Origin: JAJFHI01 sp050633705
GTDB taxonomy: Bacteria > Pseudomonadota > Alphaproteobacteria > Rhizobiales > Hyphomicrobiaceae
Assembly: GCA_050633705.1 (NCBI GenBank)
Contig: JBOEGZ010000002.1
Location: 1 to 64,000, forward strand
Direction: 5' to 3'
Length of the DNA: 64,000 nt
The notes beneath the pieces are model-generated. The model made no database searches. It was not told where the DNA came from and was given only the letters and a program-made list of their open reading frames with translations. This document shows positions 25,047 to 33,667 of the stretch, one piece after another (the stretch's first letter is position 1; each line of letters starts with the position of its first letter). The position numbers and the translations under genes are program-made.

Positions 25047-27479
25047 ATGAAATTCACGCTCTCCTGGCTTAAAGACCACCTCGATACAGATGCAACGATC
25101 GATACGTTGTCGACAACGCTGAGCGCCATCGGCCTTGAGGTCGAAGGCATCGAAAATCCGGCGGAAAAGCTCGAAGCATTTACGATTGCAAAAATCGTCT
25201 CGGCGCAAAAACACCCCGACGCCGACCGATTACAAGTCTGTCAGGTTGAGATCGCACCTGGAAAACCAATACTGGAAATCGTTTGTGGCGCACCAAACGC
25301 CCGCGCTGGCTTGATCACGATCTTCGCTCCGATCGGCACCTATGTGCCAGGCCTCGACGTCACACTTGAAAAGCGAAAAGTCCGCGGTGTCGTATCAAAT
25401 GGCATGTTGTGTTCACCAGAGGAACTCGGACTGCCCGGCGATAGCGAAGGCATCATGGATATCGGTTCGCAACATGAGGGCCAAATTGGCAAGGTCTACG
25501 TAGACGTCTTCGATCTCGCCGACCCAGTGTTCGATGTCGCTTTGACGCCCAACCGTCCTGATTGTACTGGCGTTAGAGGCATTGCACGCGACTTGGCAGC
25601 CGCCGGTTTGGGGAAATTAAAACCTGCGCCAATCGATAAGAACGTTGAAGGCAAAGCCGATAGTACGATCTCTATTGCGCTCAACTTTAAAGGCGACACC
25701 GCAAGTGCATGTCCGGTCTTTGCTGGTCGTTACGTATCCGGCGTAAAAAATGTCTCATCGCCTGACTGGCTCGCCAATCGTCTCACAGCTATTGGTCTTC
25801 GCCCAATTAACGCTCTGGTCGATGTCACCAACTACATTTCTTATGACCGCGGTCGCCCCTTGCATGTTTACGATGCAGACAAACTCAACGGCAATATTCA
25901 AGCCCGCCTTGGCAAGAAAGGTGAGAGCTTCGTTGGTCTTGACGGAAAAACATACGACGTTGAAGACGACATGTGTGTCATTGCTGATGACAAGAACGTC
26001 TTAGGTTTTGGTGGCGTTTTGGGCGGTGAAGACACGGGCTGCACTGAGGCAACAGCCAATGTATTCATTGAAAGTGCTTGGTTCGACCCGATCCGCACAG
26101 CACAAACGGGTCGCAAAACCGGGTTGATTACAGACGCTCGCTATCGGTTTGAGCGCGGCGTTGATCCGGCTTCGGTTGTTCCCGGCCTCGACCAAGCCAC
26201 AGCCATGATTTTGGACCTTGTTGGTGGGACACCTTCAAAATCTGTTGTGGCTGGAAAAGTTCCCGAACCAAACAACGTCATCACATTCGATCCAAAACGC
26301 GTTGAAAAACTCACCGGCGTAAAACTCGCTGTGAAAGACATCACGAAAATCTTGGACGACCTTGGGTTTGAAATTTCCAGCAAAGGTGAGGCGCTGAAAG
26401 TTAAAGTCCCAAGTTGGCGACCTGACGTTCATGGAGCTGCCGATCTTGTCGAAGAGGTTGTGCGTATTACTGGGCTTAATAAAATACCATCGACGCCATT
26501 GCCTCGTGCAACCGGTGTCGCGCGTCCAGTGCTAACCAATTTGCAAAAACGCACACGATTTGCGCGACGCGCATTAGCTGCCCGCGGTCTTGTCGAAGCC
26601 GTTACGTGGTCGTTTGTAACAGGTGAGGAAGCAACCCTGTTCGGCGGCGGCGATCCTTCGCTGACGTTAGCCAATCCGATCTCCTCTGAACTATCCGACA
26701 TGCGGCCAAGTTTGCTTCCAGGGCTGATCGGGGCGGTTCGACAAAACAAAAACCGCGGCTTTAACGACGTCGCATTATTTGAAATTGGCCAAGGCTATGA
26801 CGGGCTCGCGGCGAATGATCAGCGTCTTTTTGCAAGTGGTGTGCGGATTGGCACGGCGAAGATCACTGGCTCCGGGCGCCATTGGCAAACCCCGACGAAT
26901 GATGTCAATTTGTATGACGCTAAAGCCGACGCGCTTGCAGTCCTTGCGAGCCTTGGCGTCAATACTGGTAATCTACAAATCAACCGCTCAGCACCAAACT
27001 GGTTCCACCCAGGTCGCTCTGGAACGCTACAACTTGGACCCAAAAACGTTCTTGCCCACTTTGGCGAACTGCATCCAGCCACGTTGAAGGCGCTGGATCT
27101 GGCTGGGCCCGCAATCGCGTTTGAAATTGACCTTGCAGCCATTCCTGCAGCGAAAAAGAAATCGCGCGTACGTCCGCCATTGACTGCGACCGACCTCTTG
27201 CCGGTTCGCCGTGATTTTGCTTTCGTTCTCGATAAAGATGTGGACGCGAGTGACGTTATGCGCGCTGCCATGTCTGCTGAAAAATCACTCATTGCCGGCT
27301 TGCAAGTGTTTGATATTTTCGAAGGTGGCAAGCTTGGCGAGGACGGCAAAAAATCTCTCGGTTTGGAAGTCACTCTTCAGCCCACCAAGGATACACTGAC
27401 AGACAAAGAAATCGAAGCCGTCGCCGATCGCATTATCACAACGGTCAAAAAGAAAACGGGTGGCGAAATTCGCGACTGA
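25047..27479 (+). CDS. pheT: Phenylalanyl-tRNA synthetase beta subunit
   Basis: PheT (810 residues) supplies tRNA recognition and editing. Domains in order: the opening MKFTLSWLKDHLD, an EMAP-II-like tRNA-binding domain (about 40-150), the B3/B4 editing region (about 210-390, with RFERGVDP), the B5 domain (about 405-475, with SWRPDVHGAADLVEEVVRI), the catalytic-like core, and the C-terminal FDX-ACB anticodon-binding domain (about 715-810, with PVRRDFAFVLDKDV). It is full length. It directly follows pheS. Confidence 0.97.
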   Translation: MKFTLSWLKDHLDTDATIDTLSTTLSAIGLEVEGIENPAEKLEAFTIAKIVSAQKHPDADRLQVCQVEIAPGKPILEIVCGAPNARAGLITIFAPIGTYVPGLDVTLEKRKVRGVVSNGMLCSPEELGLPGDSEGIMDIGSQHEGQIGKVYVDVFDLADPVFDVALTPNRPDCTGVRGIARDLAAAGLGKLKPAPIDKNVEGKADSTISIALNFKGDTASACPVFAGRYVSGVKNVSSPDWLANRLTAIGLRPINALVDVTNYISYDRGRPLHVYDADKLNGNIQARLGKKGESFVGLDGKTYDVEDDMCVIADDKNVLGFGGVLGGEDTGCTEATANVFIESAWFDPIRTAQTGRKTGLITDARYRFERGVDPASVVPGLDQATAMILDLVGGTPSKSVVAGKVPEPNNVITFDPKRVEKLTGVKLAVKDITKILDDLGFEISSKGEALKVKVPSWRPDVHGAADLVEEVVRITGLNKIPSTPLPRATGVARPVLTNLQKRTRFARRALAARGLVEAVTWSFVTGEEATLFGGGDPSLTLANPISSELSDMRPSLLPGLIGAVRQNKNRGFNDVALFEIGQGYDGLAANDQRLFASGVRIGTAKITGSGRHWQTPTNDVNLYDAKADALAVLASLGVNTGNLQINRSAPNWFHPGRSGTLQLGPKNVLAHFGELHPATLKALDLAGPAIAFEIDLAAIPAAKKKSRVRPPLTATDLLPVRRDFAFVLDKDVDASDVMRAAMSAEKSLIAGLQVFDIFEGGKLGEDGKKSLGLEVTLQPTKDTLTDKEIEAVADRIITTVKKKTGGEIRD

Positions 27480-27660
27480 GGTTTCAGAGGCAAACAAGAC
27501 CATAAAAAACAAAACAACTTGGACACACCGCTCGCGATCACGTAAGCGACAGTAAATACCTTTGTTGCATCTGCGTGCAATGCTCGACTGACGAATTTGC
27601 AAAACTGCATACAAACATGCATGGATTGCTAGGATACAAGAGTTATAATGACTTGCAGAA

Positions 27661-27720
27661 ACGTTTGCCTGAAACGTGTAACTTACAGCCGATTGCTGAC
27701 GTCACTGCTCAGCGTCAGCA
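27661..27720 (+). promoter_or_regulatory. Two inverted repeats upstream of the NDH-2 gene
   Basis: ACGTTT (27661-27666) and AAACGT (27672-27677) form one dyad; TGCTGACG (27694-27701) and CGTCAGCA (27713-27720) form a second, perfect 8-bp dyad. A TATAAT box lies at 27644-27649, although no good -35 sits at the usual distance. They may be operators or a leader hairpin controlling the following gene. The regulator is not known. Confidence 0.35.
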
Positions 27721-27759
27721 GTTCACTTAGACTATCTCATTTGAAGGGAAATCAAAATC

Positions 27760-29154
27760 ATGAGCGACCCTGTAGCAGTGAGCGCCGTATCTGAAAAAAC
27801 TCGTACGTCAACGCATGAGAAGCGGCGTATTGTTGAAGCTCCAGCAAACGAACATAAGATTGTTGTTGTTGGCGGCGGTGCTGGCGGTTTGGAGCTGGTA
27901 ACCGGCCTTGGCGACAAACTTGGAAAGCGCAATCGCGCGCACGTTCGCTTGGTCGATCGCGCCCGAACACACATTTGGAAACCTCTTCTTCACGAGATCG
28001 CGGCTGGCAGTATGGCCGTCGGCCGCCACGCACTCGACTATCTGGCACAGGCACATTGGCATGGCTTTCGTTACAACTACGGCGAAATGATCGGACTTGA
28101 CCGCTCCCAGCGCCTTATCCATCTTGCAGCCACCAAAGACGAAGAAGGCCGACAAATAACGCCTGACCGGTGGGTCCCATACGATACACTCGTATTAGCT
28201 GTCGGCAGCGTCTCTAACGACTTTGGAACACCAGGTGTCTCCGAACACGCGATTATGCTCGACACACCAGATGAGGCTGAGCGCTTCAACCGCCGCATGA
28301 TTAATGCCTGCGTTCGCGCCCACGCCGAAGAAAAAGAAATCAAAGAAGGCCAACTGCACGTTACGATTATTGGTGCCGGCGCTACTGGGACAGAACTTTC
28401 AGCAGAACTGCATCGCACGGCGCGCAGCCTGGTTGCCTATGGCCTCGATCGCATCGACCCGGAACGCGACATAAAAATCACGCTCGTTGAGGCGGCACCC
28501 CGTATCCTACCGGCCCTACCCGACCGCATCGCCAATGCGACGATGAATGAGTTAGAAAAACTTGGTGTGAATGTCTTGACCGGACAACGCGTTACCGAGG
28601 TGAAAGCCGACGGCGTGTTGATGCAAAGTGGCGAATTTGTTCCATCCGGGTTGGTGGTTTGGGCCGCAGGTGTAAAAGGCCCATCCGTATTGGAAAGCCT
28701 TGATGGTTTGGAAGTCAGCCCGGCCAATACGATCGTTGTCAAAGATACACTGCAAACAAGCGTTGATGACAATATCTTCGTAATCGGAGATTGCGCATAC
28801 TTTGTGCCTGAAGGTGAAGACCGGCCAATCCCGCCGCGAGCACAAGCCGCGCACCAACAGTCCAGCCATTTGTTAAAACAAATTCCACGTGTGATGGCAG
28901 GCAAAGAGCCTGCAGCCTTCCACTATCGCGACTTTGGATCGTTGGTCTCTCTGGGACATTACACGACTGTTGGTAACCTGATGGGTTTTATCTCAGGAAA
29001 GTCGATGATGATCGAAGGATTGTTTGCAAAATTGATGTACCGCTCACTTTATAAAATGCATGAAGTGGCGCTGCACGGTTACGCCAAGGTGTTTCTCGAT
29101 ACTTTGGCACGGCTAATCACGCGCCGAACCGAGCCACACATCAAACTGCACTAG
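27760..29154 (+). CDS. ndh: Type II NADH:quinone oxidoreductase
   Basis: This 464-residue single-subunit, non-proton-pumping NADH dehydrogenase feeds electrons to quinone. The FAD motif is VVVGGGAGGLE (38-43 for the GGGAGG), the NADH motif is IIGAGATGTELSAE, and the C-terminal FAD contact is FVIGDCAYF. The C-terminal 60 residues contain an amphipathic helical region (MIEGLFAKLMYRSLYKMHEV) that would hold it to the inner membrane face. The N-terminal 30 residues are an extension. GAAGGGAA precedes the ATG. It is transcribed alone; two dyads lie upstream. Confidence 0.93.
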   Translation: MSDPVAVSAVSEKTRTSTHEKRRIVEAPANEHKIVVVGGGAGGLELVTGLGDKLGKRNRAHVRLVDRARTHIWKPLLHEIAAGSMAVGRHALDYLAQAHWHGFRYNYGEMIGLDRSQRLIHLAATKDEEGRQITPDRWVPYDTLVLAVGSVSNDFGTPGVSEHAIMLDTPDEAERFNRRMINACVRAHAEEKEIKEGQLHVTIIGAGATGTELSAELHRTARSLVAYGLDRIDPERDIKITLVEAAPRILPALPDRIANATMNELEKLGVNVLTGQRVTEVKADGVLMQSGEFVPSGLVVWAAGVKGPSVLESLDGLEVSPANTIVVKDTLQTSVDDNIFVIGDCAYFVPEGEDRPIPPRAQAAHQQSSHLLKQIPRVMAGKEPAAFHYRDFGSLVSLGHYTTVGNLMGFISGKSMMIEGLFAKLMYRSLYKMHEVALHGYAKVFLDTLARLITRRTEPHIKLH

Positions 29155-29232
29155 GTAGATTGCATAAAAACTATTGTCGTGGGTCTCCGGCCCATTCAAC
29201 TAAAATCGTCTCAACTAAGACATGAGGTATTC

Positions 29233-29853
29233 ATGCTCAAACTCTTCTATGCACCTGGAACGTGTGCACTTGCGACCCGTATTGCTCTTGAAGAAGCTGG
29301 AGCGGCCTATGATGCCACGAGGTTGAACCTCCGCTCTGGTGATCAACGCCAAGCCGATTATCTCAATGTGAACCCAAAAGGCCGTGTCCCTGCACTAGTC
29401 ACCGAGCGGGGCATTCTTACCGAAGTCCCGGCCATTCTTGCGTTCATTGCGCAGACCTGGCCTGAGGCAAACCTCGCACCGATTGACGATCCGTTCTCTT
29501 TCGCTGAAGTCCAGGCATTTAATACCTATCTTTGTGCGACCGTTCACGTCGCTCATGCCCATGGCATACGCGGCAATCGATGGGCGAACGAAGCCTCATC
29601 AATTGAAGACATGAAAAATAAGGTGCCAGAAACCATGGCCGCATGCTTCGATTTGATTGAAACGGAGATGTTTCAGGGGCCATGGGTCATGGGAGAAAAT
29701 TACTCAATCGCCGATGCTTACCTTTTCACTGTTTCAGGGTGGCTGGCGAGCGATAGTGTTGATATCGCTCAGTATCCAAAAGTTGCCAAACAGCGCCAAC
29801 GCATGCAAGCCCGCCCTGCGGTTAAAGCAGCCTTGGAGAAAGACGCCGCTTAG
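29233..29853 (+). CDS. Glutathione S-transferase, beta-like
   Basis: This 206-residue GST resembles bacterial beta-class GstA. Cys10 in APGTCALATRIALEEAG is the expected glutathione-contacting cysteine; NPKGRVPALVTERGILTEVPAIL forms the glutathione site; the C-terminal all-helical domain includes WVMGENYSIADAYLF. The ATG at 29233 is chosen (GAGG nearby); the frame can extend 18 codons without homology. A peroxiredoxin gene follows 67 bases later, giving a thiol-defence pair. Confidence 0.92.
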   Translation: MLKLFYAPGTCALATRIALEEAGAAYDATRLNLRSGDQRQADYLNVNPKGRVPALVTERGILTEVPAILAFIAQTWPEANLAPIDDPFSFAEVQAFNTYLCATVHVAHAHGIRGNRWANEASSIEDMKNKVPETMAACFDLIETEMFQGPWVMGENYSIADAYLFTVSGWLASDSVDIAQYPKVAKQRQRMQARPAVKAALEKDAA

Positions 29854-29920
29854 TCATCCCCGTATCCCGACACCTTGCCAAACAATCAATGTTTGGCTTG
29901 TCGAAATATTGGAGCGAGCA

Positions 29921-30487
29921 TTGAACAATCTTCATGAGGTGGATTGGAGCCAAATCCCAACGCCCGAAGACGACGCAGGTGCAAACCATCTACCAGGGCG
30001 AAAGATCGCTAGCGTTCACCTGCCAAATACAAATGACGAAAAAATTGACCTGTCTCGCCTCAAAGGGCGCAGCGTCGTCTACGCTTATCCCATGACAGGT
30101 CGTCCTGATGTGGCGTTACCAGACGGCTGGAATATGATACCCGGCGCGCGAGGTTGCACTCCGCAATCTTGTGCTTTTCGCGATCATGCCAATGAATTGC
30201 ATCAACTTGGCGTGCAACACATCTTCGGCGTATCAACACAAAGCCCGCTGGACCAGAAAGAAGCCGCCGCTCGGTTACATCTACCATTTCCACTTCTGTC
30301 CGACGCCGAACTAGAGTTTGCCAAAGCGATGCAATTGCCAACCTTCCAAGTCGAGCAAAAGACATTGCTTAAACGTTTGACAATGGTAATCGACGAAGGC
30401 GTGGTGACACACACGTTTTATCCCGTATTCCCACCGGACCAGAACGCTCAAGACGTCGTCAATTGGCTCACGAACAACGCAAAATGA
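29921..30487 (+). CDS. Peroxiredoxin, BCP/PrxQ-like
   Basis: This 188-residue thioredoxin-fold peroxidase starts at TTG, with GGAG six bases upstream; a longer frame begins inside the GST gene and is not believed. The active site is PGARGCTPQSCAFRD: Cys79 is the peroxidatic position and Cys84, five residues on, matches the resolving Cys of atypical 2-Cys PrxQ proteins. YPMTGRPDVALPDGW precedes it, slightly unlike classical BCP (YPxxxTPGCT), so the exact subclass is uncertain. It reduces hydroperoxides and fits with the GST next door. Confidence 0.85.
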   Translation: MNNLHEVDWSQIPTPEDDAGANHLPGRKIASVHLPNTNDEKIDLSRLKGRSVVYAYPMTGRPDVALPDGWNMIPGARGCTPQSCAFRDHANELHQLGVQHIFGVSTQSPLDQKEAAARLHLPFPLLSDAELEFAKAMQLPTFQVEQKTLLKRLTMVIDEGVVTHTFYPVFPPDQNAQDVVNWLTNNAK

Positions 30488-30492
30488 CGCGC

Positions 30493-30526
30493 AAAAAAAC
30501 GGCTAACCTCAAAAGAAGTTAGCCGT
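30493..30526 (-). terminator. Intrinsic terminator of the repeat-protein gene
   Basis: On the minus strand ACGGCTAAC (30526-30518) pairs with GTTAGCCGT (30507-30499), with a ten-base loop, and ends in seven T residues. It lies 30 bases after the stop of the minus-strand repeat-protein gene. Confidence 0.9.
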
Positions 30527-30555
30527 CACGATTCAATCAAGCTTAGGCAGTGAAG

Positions 30556-31812
30556 TTACTTACCTTCCAGCTCTTTAATACGCTTTTCTTGAGCGATGAT
30601 GTGCAAGGTCAACTCTTCAATCTTTTGCAGCAGCTTCATCGACATCTCAGTAACACCAACACCATCGCGCTGCATCTCATCGGCAGACGCAACACCAGGC
30701 AGGTGACGGTTGGCAGAGATAAACTGCTCAACGTCTGATAGTGGTTGCAATTGATAGCTGTCCTCAAAGACGAAGTCCGCACCGGTGACAGCTTTGCCCT
30801 GGACTTTAATCTCGCCAGAACCGCCGATAATCTCAACTGTTGTATTGCCCTTGTCGTCGTTGGCTCGGATGTTGCCATCATGCGCTTCAAGTTCAATCCG
30901 GACCTTTCCTTCTGACGTCGTCAACATGATGTCACCGTCGTGTCCAGCGCCTCCCAATGTCATGTTACCCTCACCACCATCAACGTGGATTGTCTGGCCA
31001 CCGTACTCATCGACCAGCAGCAAATCACCTTCTGCGCCATTGCCACCAAGGGTAATATTGCCATCGCCACCATCGAGGTGAATGGTTTGCTTGCCAGTCA
31101 TGTGCAGCAAAGTAATATCGCCAACAGAGCCAGAACCACCCAACGTCATGTTGGCATCACCACCATCGATATGAATGCGCGACCGGCCACGCCCATCTGT
31201 CAATGTGATATCGCCGCCAGCGGCACCACCACCACCTAGCACCAGGTTGCCTTCGCCACCATCAAGCGCAACCGTTTGCTTGCCACGGTGATCAAGAAGC
31301 GTGATATCGCCTTGCGAACCACCGCCACCAAGTGTGATGTTGCCTTCACCACCATCGATATGCACGGTCTGTTTGCCGCGCTCGTTGATCATCGCAAGGT
31401 CGCCCTCGGCTTTATTGCCGCCCAGAGTGATATTGCCATCACCACCGTCAATATGAACCGTCTGTTGGCCGTAACCATTACACGCAACGATATCGCCTTG
31501 AGCGCCAGCACCACCGATGGTCAGGTTCGCTTCACCGCCATCGATATGCAGAGTTTGTTGCGCCAAGGTGTTGAGCAACGCGATGTCGCCCTGCGAGCCG
31601 TAGCCGCCAGCTGTGAAATTACTGGTTCCACCATCGACGTGGACGCAAACGTTTCCATCAGCATTCTTTAACTGAAGTGCGCCATTGGTTCCCTTGCCGC
31701 CTGCTTCGATGCTGCCCTTGGTCTTGGACTCTTGGCGGCGTGACGTTTTGCGCGGGGCTGAAGACTTCCTTTTCGCTGCTGGACGTTTTGCTTTTCTCAC
31801 GACTTTTGCCAT
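30556..31812 (-). CDS. Predicted beta-solenoid repeat protein with tail-fibre-like C-terminus
   Basis: I do not recognise this 418-residue protein as a named family. Residues 1-32 are strongly basic (KVVRKAKRPAAKRKSSAPRK), with no signal peptide. Residues 44-335 hold about nine tandem repeats, mostly of exactly 31 residues, with the pattern GDI-x-L-x5-GKQT-x-HIDGGDGNITLGG, strongly suggesting a right-handed beta-helix or solenoid. The C-terminal 74 residues (YQLQPLSDVEQFISANRHLP, then SMKLLQKIEELTLHIIAQEK) resemble the end region of tail-fibre-like proteins with trimerising or chaperone-like tails. The start at ATG 31812 has AAGGA nine bases upstream; the frame extends further without a ribosome site. 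The gene is monocistronic with its own terminator. Confidence 0.75.
   Translation of the reverse strand: MAKVVRKAKRPAAKRKSSAPRKTSRRQESKTKGSIEAGGKGTNGALQLKNADGNVCVHVDGGTSNFTAGGYGSQGDIALLNTLAQQTLHIDGGEANLTIGGAGAQGDIVACNGYGQQTVHIDGGDGNITLGGNKAEGDLAMINERGKQTVHIDGGEGNITLGGGGSQGDITLLDHRGKQTVALDGGEGNLVLGGGGAAGGDITLTDGRGRSRIHIDGGDANMTLGGSGSVGDITLLHMTGKQTIHLDGGDGNITLGGNGAEGDLLLVDEYGGQTIHVDGGEGNMTLGGAGHDGDIMLTTSEGKVRIELEAHDGNIRANDDKGNTTVEIIGGSGEIKVQGKAVTGADFVFEDSYQLQPLSDVEQFISANRHLPGVASADEMQRDGVGVTEMSMKLLQKIEELTLHIIAQEKRIKELEGK
30808..31683 (-). repeat. Tandem 93-bp coding repeats
   Basis: About nine in-frame units of 93 bp (31 codons; one unit is 32) encode the solenoid repeats of the gene above. The units have diverged at DNA level but keep the codons for IDGGDGN and TLGG, so they are old duplications rather than a recent expansion. 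Confidence 0.85.
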
Positions 31813-32094
31813 TTCACTCATTCCTTGTAACTTTAGAACTTGGTCAAAGAGGGGTGGACCAACCAGAAAATGCCAACAGGCAAAACCATCACTGTGGGCC
31901 CGTTTGACCGCCAAACTAAACCAACCGAGCAGCCGGCGTCCTGCAACTCGGGCGACTGGTTAACGCGGCTTGTTTTTTGCTCTGAAACGCTGGAACTTTA
32001 AGCATCCAGACGACCTTGCGCCTTCCCGACAAAAATAACGCCGATCACCAATTTCGCAGAAATCTGCAATTTCAATAACCGGAAATGATCAGCT

Positions 32095-33339
32095 TTATGA
32101 ACGCCGTTGCAGGCGTCTCAACAAACTCGGTGTGGGAAAGGAATCAGCGGGCAAACCCAATCTGATCTGAACGGCTTTAACCGCGGCACGACTTTTGGCG
32201 CCCAACTTCCCATCAATCGCACCAACATCATAACCCATGCGTGTCAAAATTCTTTGCAACAGTTTGTTCTGCTTATAGGTCAGCGCGGCGAGCCCTTTTG
32301 GACCGCGGCGCAATTGTTTGGCACCGCCAATCCGGGTTGCGAGATAAGCGGCAGTTAAACTGTATGTGAAAGACTCATTCCATTTCAAATAGACAACACG
32401 GAAATTATGGTACGCCAAAAAGGCCGGCCCGAAGCGTCCCATTGGCAACAACAACGATGCTTCCATACCGTCTTCAATCAACGGCTTTCCGTTCGCCCGG
32501 CGCACGCCCCATTTTGCCCATTGCGACCTCGTGTGTTGGATGGCGAGGTCTGCCTCTTTCCAATCCATCTTTTTTGGAACGCGCACTTCTTCGATCCAAG
32601 GTTGGCCTTTTCTCCATCCGAGATATTTCAGATATTTACCGGTCGAACCGATAATGTCGGTGACAGAACGAAAAAGGTTGGCGTGACCATCACCGTCATA
32701 ATCGATCGCATCACGCAGATAGTGCTCCGGCATCATTTGTGTCTGACCCAACTCTCCAGCCCATGACCCGATCATTTCTTTGGGGCTGAGATCACCGCGT
32801 TCAATAATCTGAAGCGCCGCCATCAGTTGTCGGCGAAACATCGGCCCGCGACGACAGTCGTAAGCAAGCGTTGCCAAGGAACGCAAAACCGACAGATTTC
32901 CCATGCCGGTTCCGAAATCACTTTCAAGAGCCCAAAAAGCCGTAATAACTTCGGGCGGAACACCAAATTCCTTTTGCGCCCGATTATAGACCGCTCTGTG
33001 TTTTTTTATTTTTTTACGACCAACACGTTGTCGGCGGATCGTTGCCAGCTTGTCGGAAAACTGCAGGAACGAAAGTGCAAAAATTGATTGGCGTCGATCA
33101 CGGCGAATAATACTTGGATCATAAGAAATATTGGCCAACGCCCGGCGCACCGTTTGCTTTTTTATACCCGTAGCAATTGCTTCACGGCGAAACCCATTCA
33201 GCCATTTGCTGAAACTACCAGAATTCTTGCACGCGGCATGGGCAGGCTGCGCCCCAGCTGGCATTGCGATCATTACGAAAACAAGCGCGAAAATCATCGC
33301 AATTTTTGCCGAGAACCCCCGGTTTTGCCGTCCCTGCAT
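32095..33339 (-). CDS. Lytic murein transglycosylase with peptidoglycan-binding domain
   Basis: This 414-residue periplasmic enzyme cleaves glycan strands of peptidoglycan to 1,6-anhydro ends (MltB/SLT_2 family). The signal peptide is 1-35 (PAHA). The catalytic Glu is Glu139 in FWALESDFGTGMGN, followed by GELGQTQMMPEHYLRDAIDYDGDG-type family sequence. A C-terminal PG_binding_1 domain (about 350-414) includes LLQRILTRMGYDVGAIDGKLG-style repeats. ATG 33339 is chosen because AAGGACGGGAA lies upstream and a clean signal peptide results; 62 more codons are open upstream. It is divergent from lepA. Confidence 0.92.
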   Translation of the reverse strand: MQGRQNRGFSAKIAMIFALVFVMIAMPAGAQPAHAACKNSGSFSKWLNGFRREAIATGIKKQTVRRALANISYDPSIIRRDRRQSIFALSFLQFSDKLATIRRQRVGRKKIKKHRAVYNRAQKEFGVPPEVITAFWALESDFGTGMGNLSVLRSLATLAYDCRRGPMFRRQLMAALQIIERGDLSPKEMIGSWAGELGQTQMMPEHYLRDAIDYDGDGHANLFRSVTDIIGSTGKYLKYLGWRKGQPWIEEVRVPKKMDWKEADLAIQHTRSQWAKWGVRRANGKPLIEDGMEASLLLPMGRFGPAFLAYHNFRVVYLKWNESFTYSLTAAYLATRIGGAKQLRRGPKGLAALTYKQNKLLQRILTRMGYDVGAIDGKLGAKSRAAVKAVQIRLGLPADSFPTPSLLRRLQRRS

Positions 33340-33667
33340 TTCCCGTCCTTCTTCACTCGTTCGTCCGCTTGCCAGGCTAAATTCAGCTTGCTCACGAAGT
33401 CGCGTCAACTGCCAACTTCGATTAGAGTTGATGGCACCGAAATTCTTCCCCCACTGGCATGTCATATTGGACCCTAATCCCTCATTTTCATATTCGATAG
33501 CCAGATTTTTGAAATAGTCGTACACCGGCTATTGCAAATTGCCCTAAGGCCAGCCAGCGCCTGTGGAGCTTTAAGAAGCCAGTCTATCCCCAATCAAGGC
33601 CGCCTTTGGACGATGCGTGGCGTTCGCGCCTCTTTTCGTTCGTCCCGCGTGGTGGTAATGAGCGCTT
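33340..33667. other. Divergent promoter region between the transglycosylase gene and lepA
   Basis: These 328 bases separate two divergent genes. Open frames here are extensions of the transglycosylase frame without homology. No terminator, RNA gene or clear promoter motif was identified. Confidence 0.4.

Noticed and set aside
31276..31671. Plus-strand open frame of 131 codons across the repeat-protein gene
   Set aside because: It is a mirror of the 93-bp coding repeats; stops are absent only because the repeat codons repeat.
30808..31683. CRISPR-like array suggested by regular DNA repeats
   Set aside because: The units are contiguous coding repeats of 93 bp without spacers, in frame in one gene.
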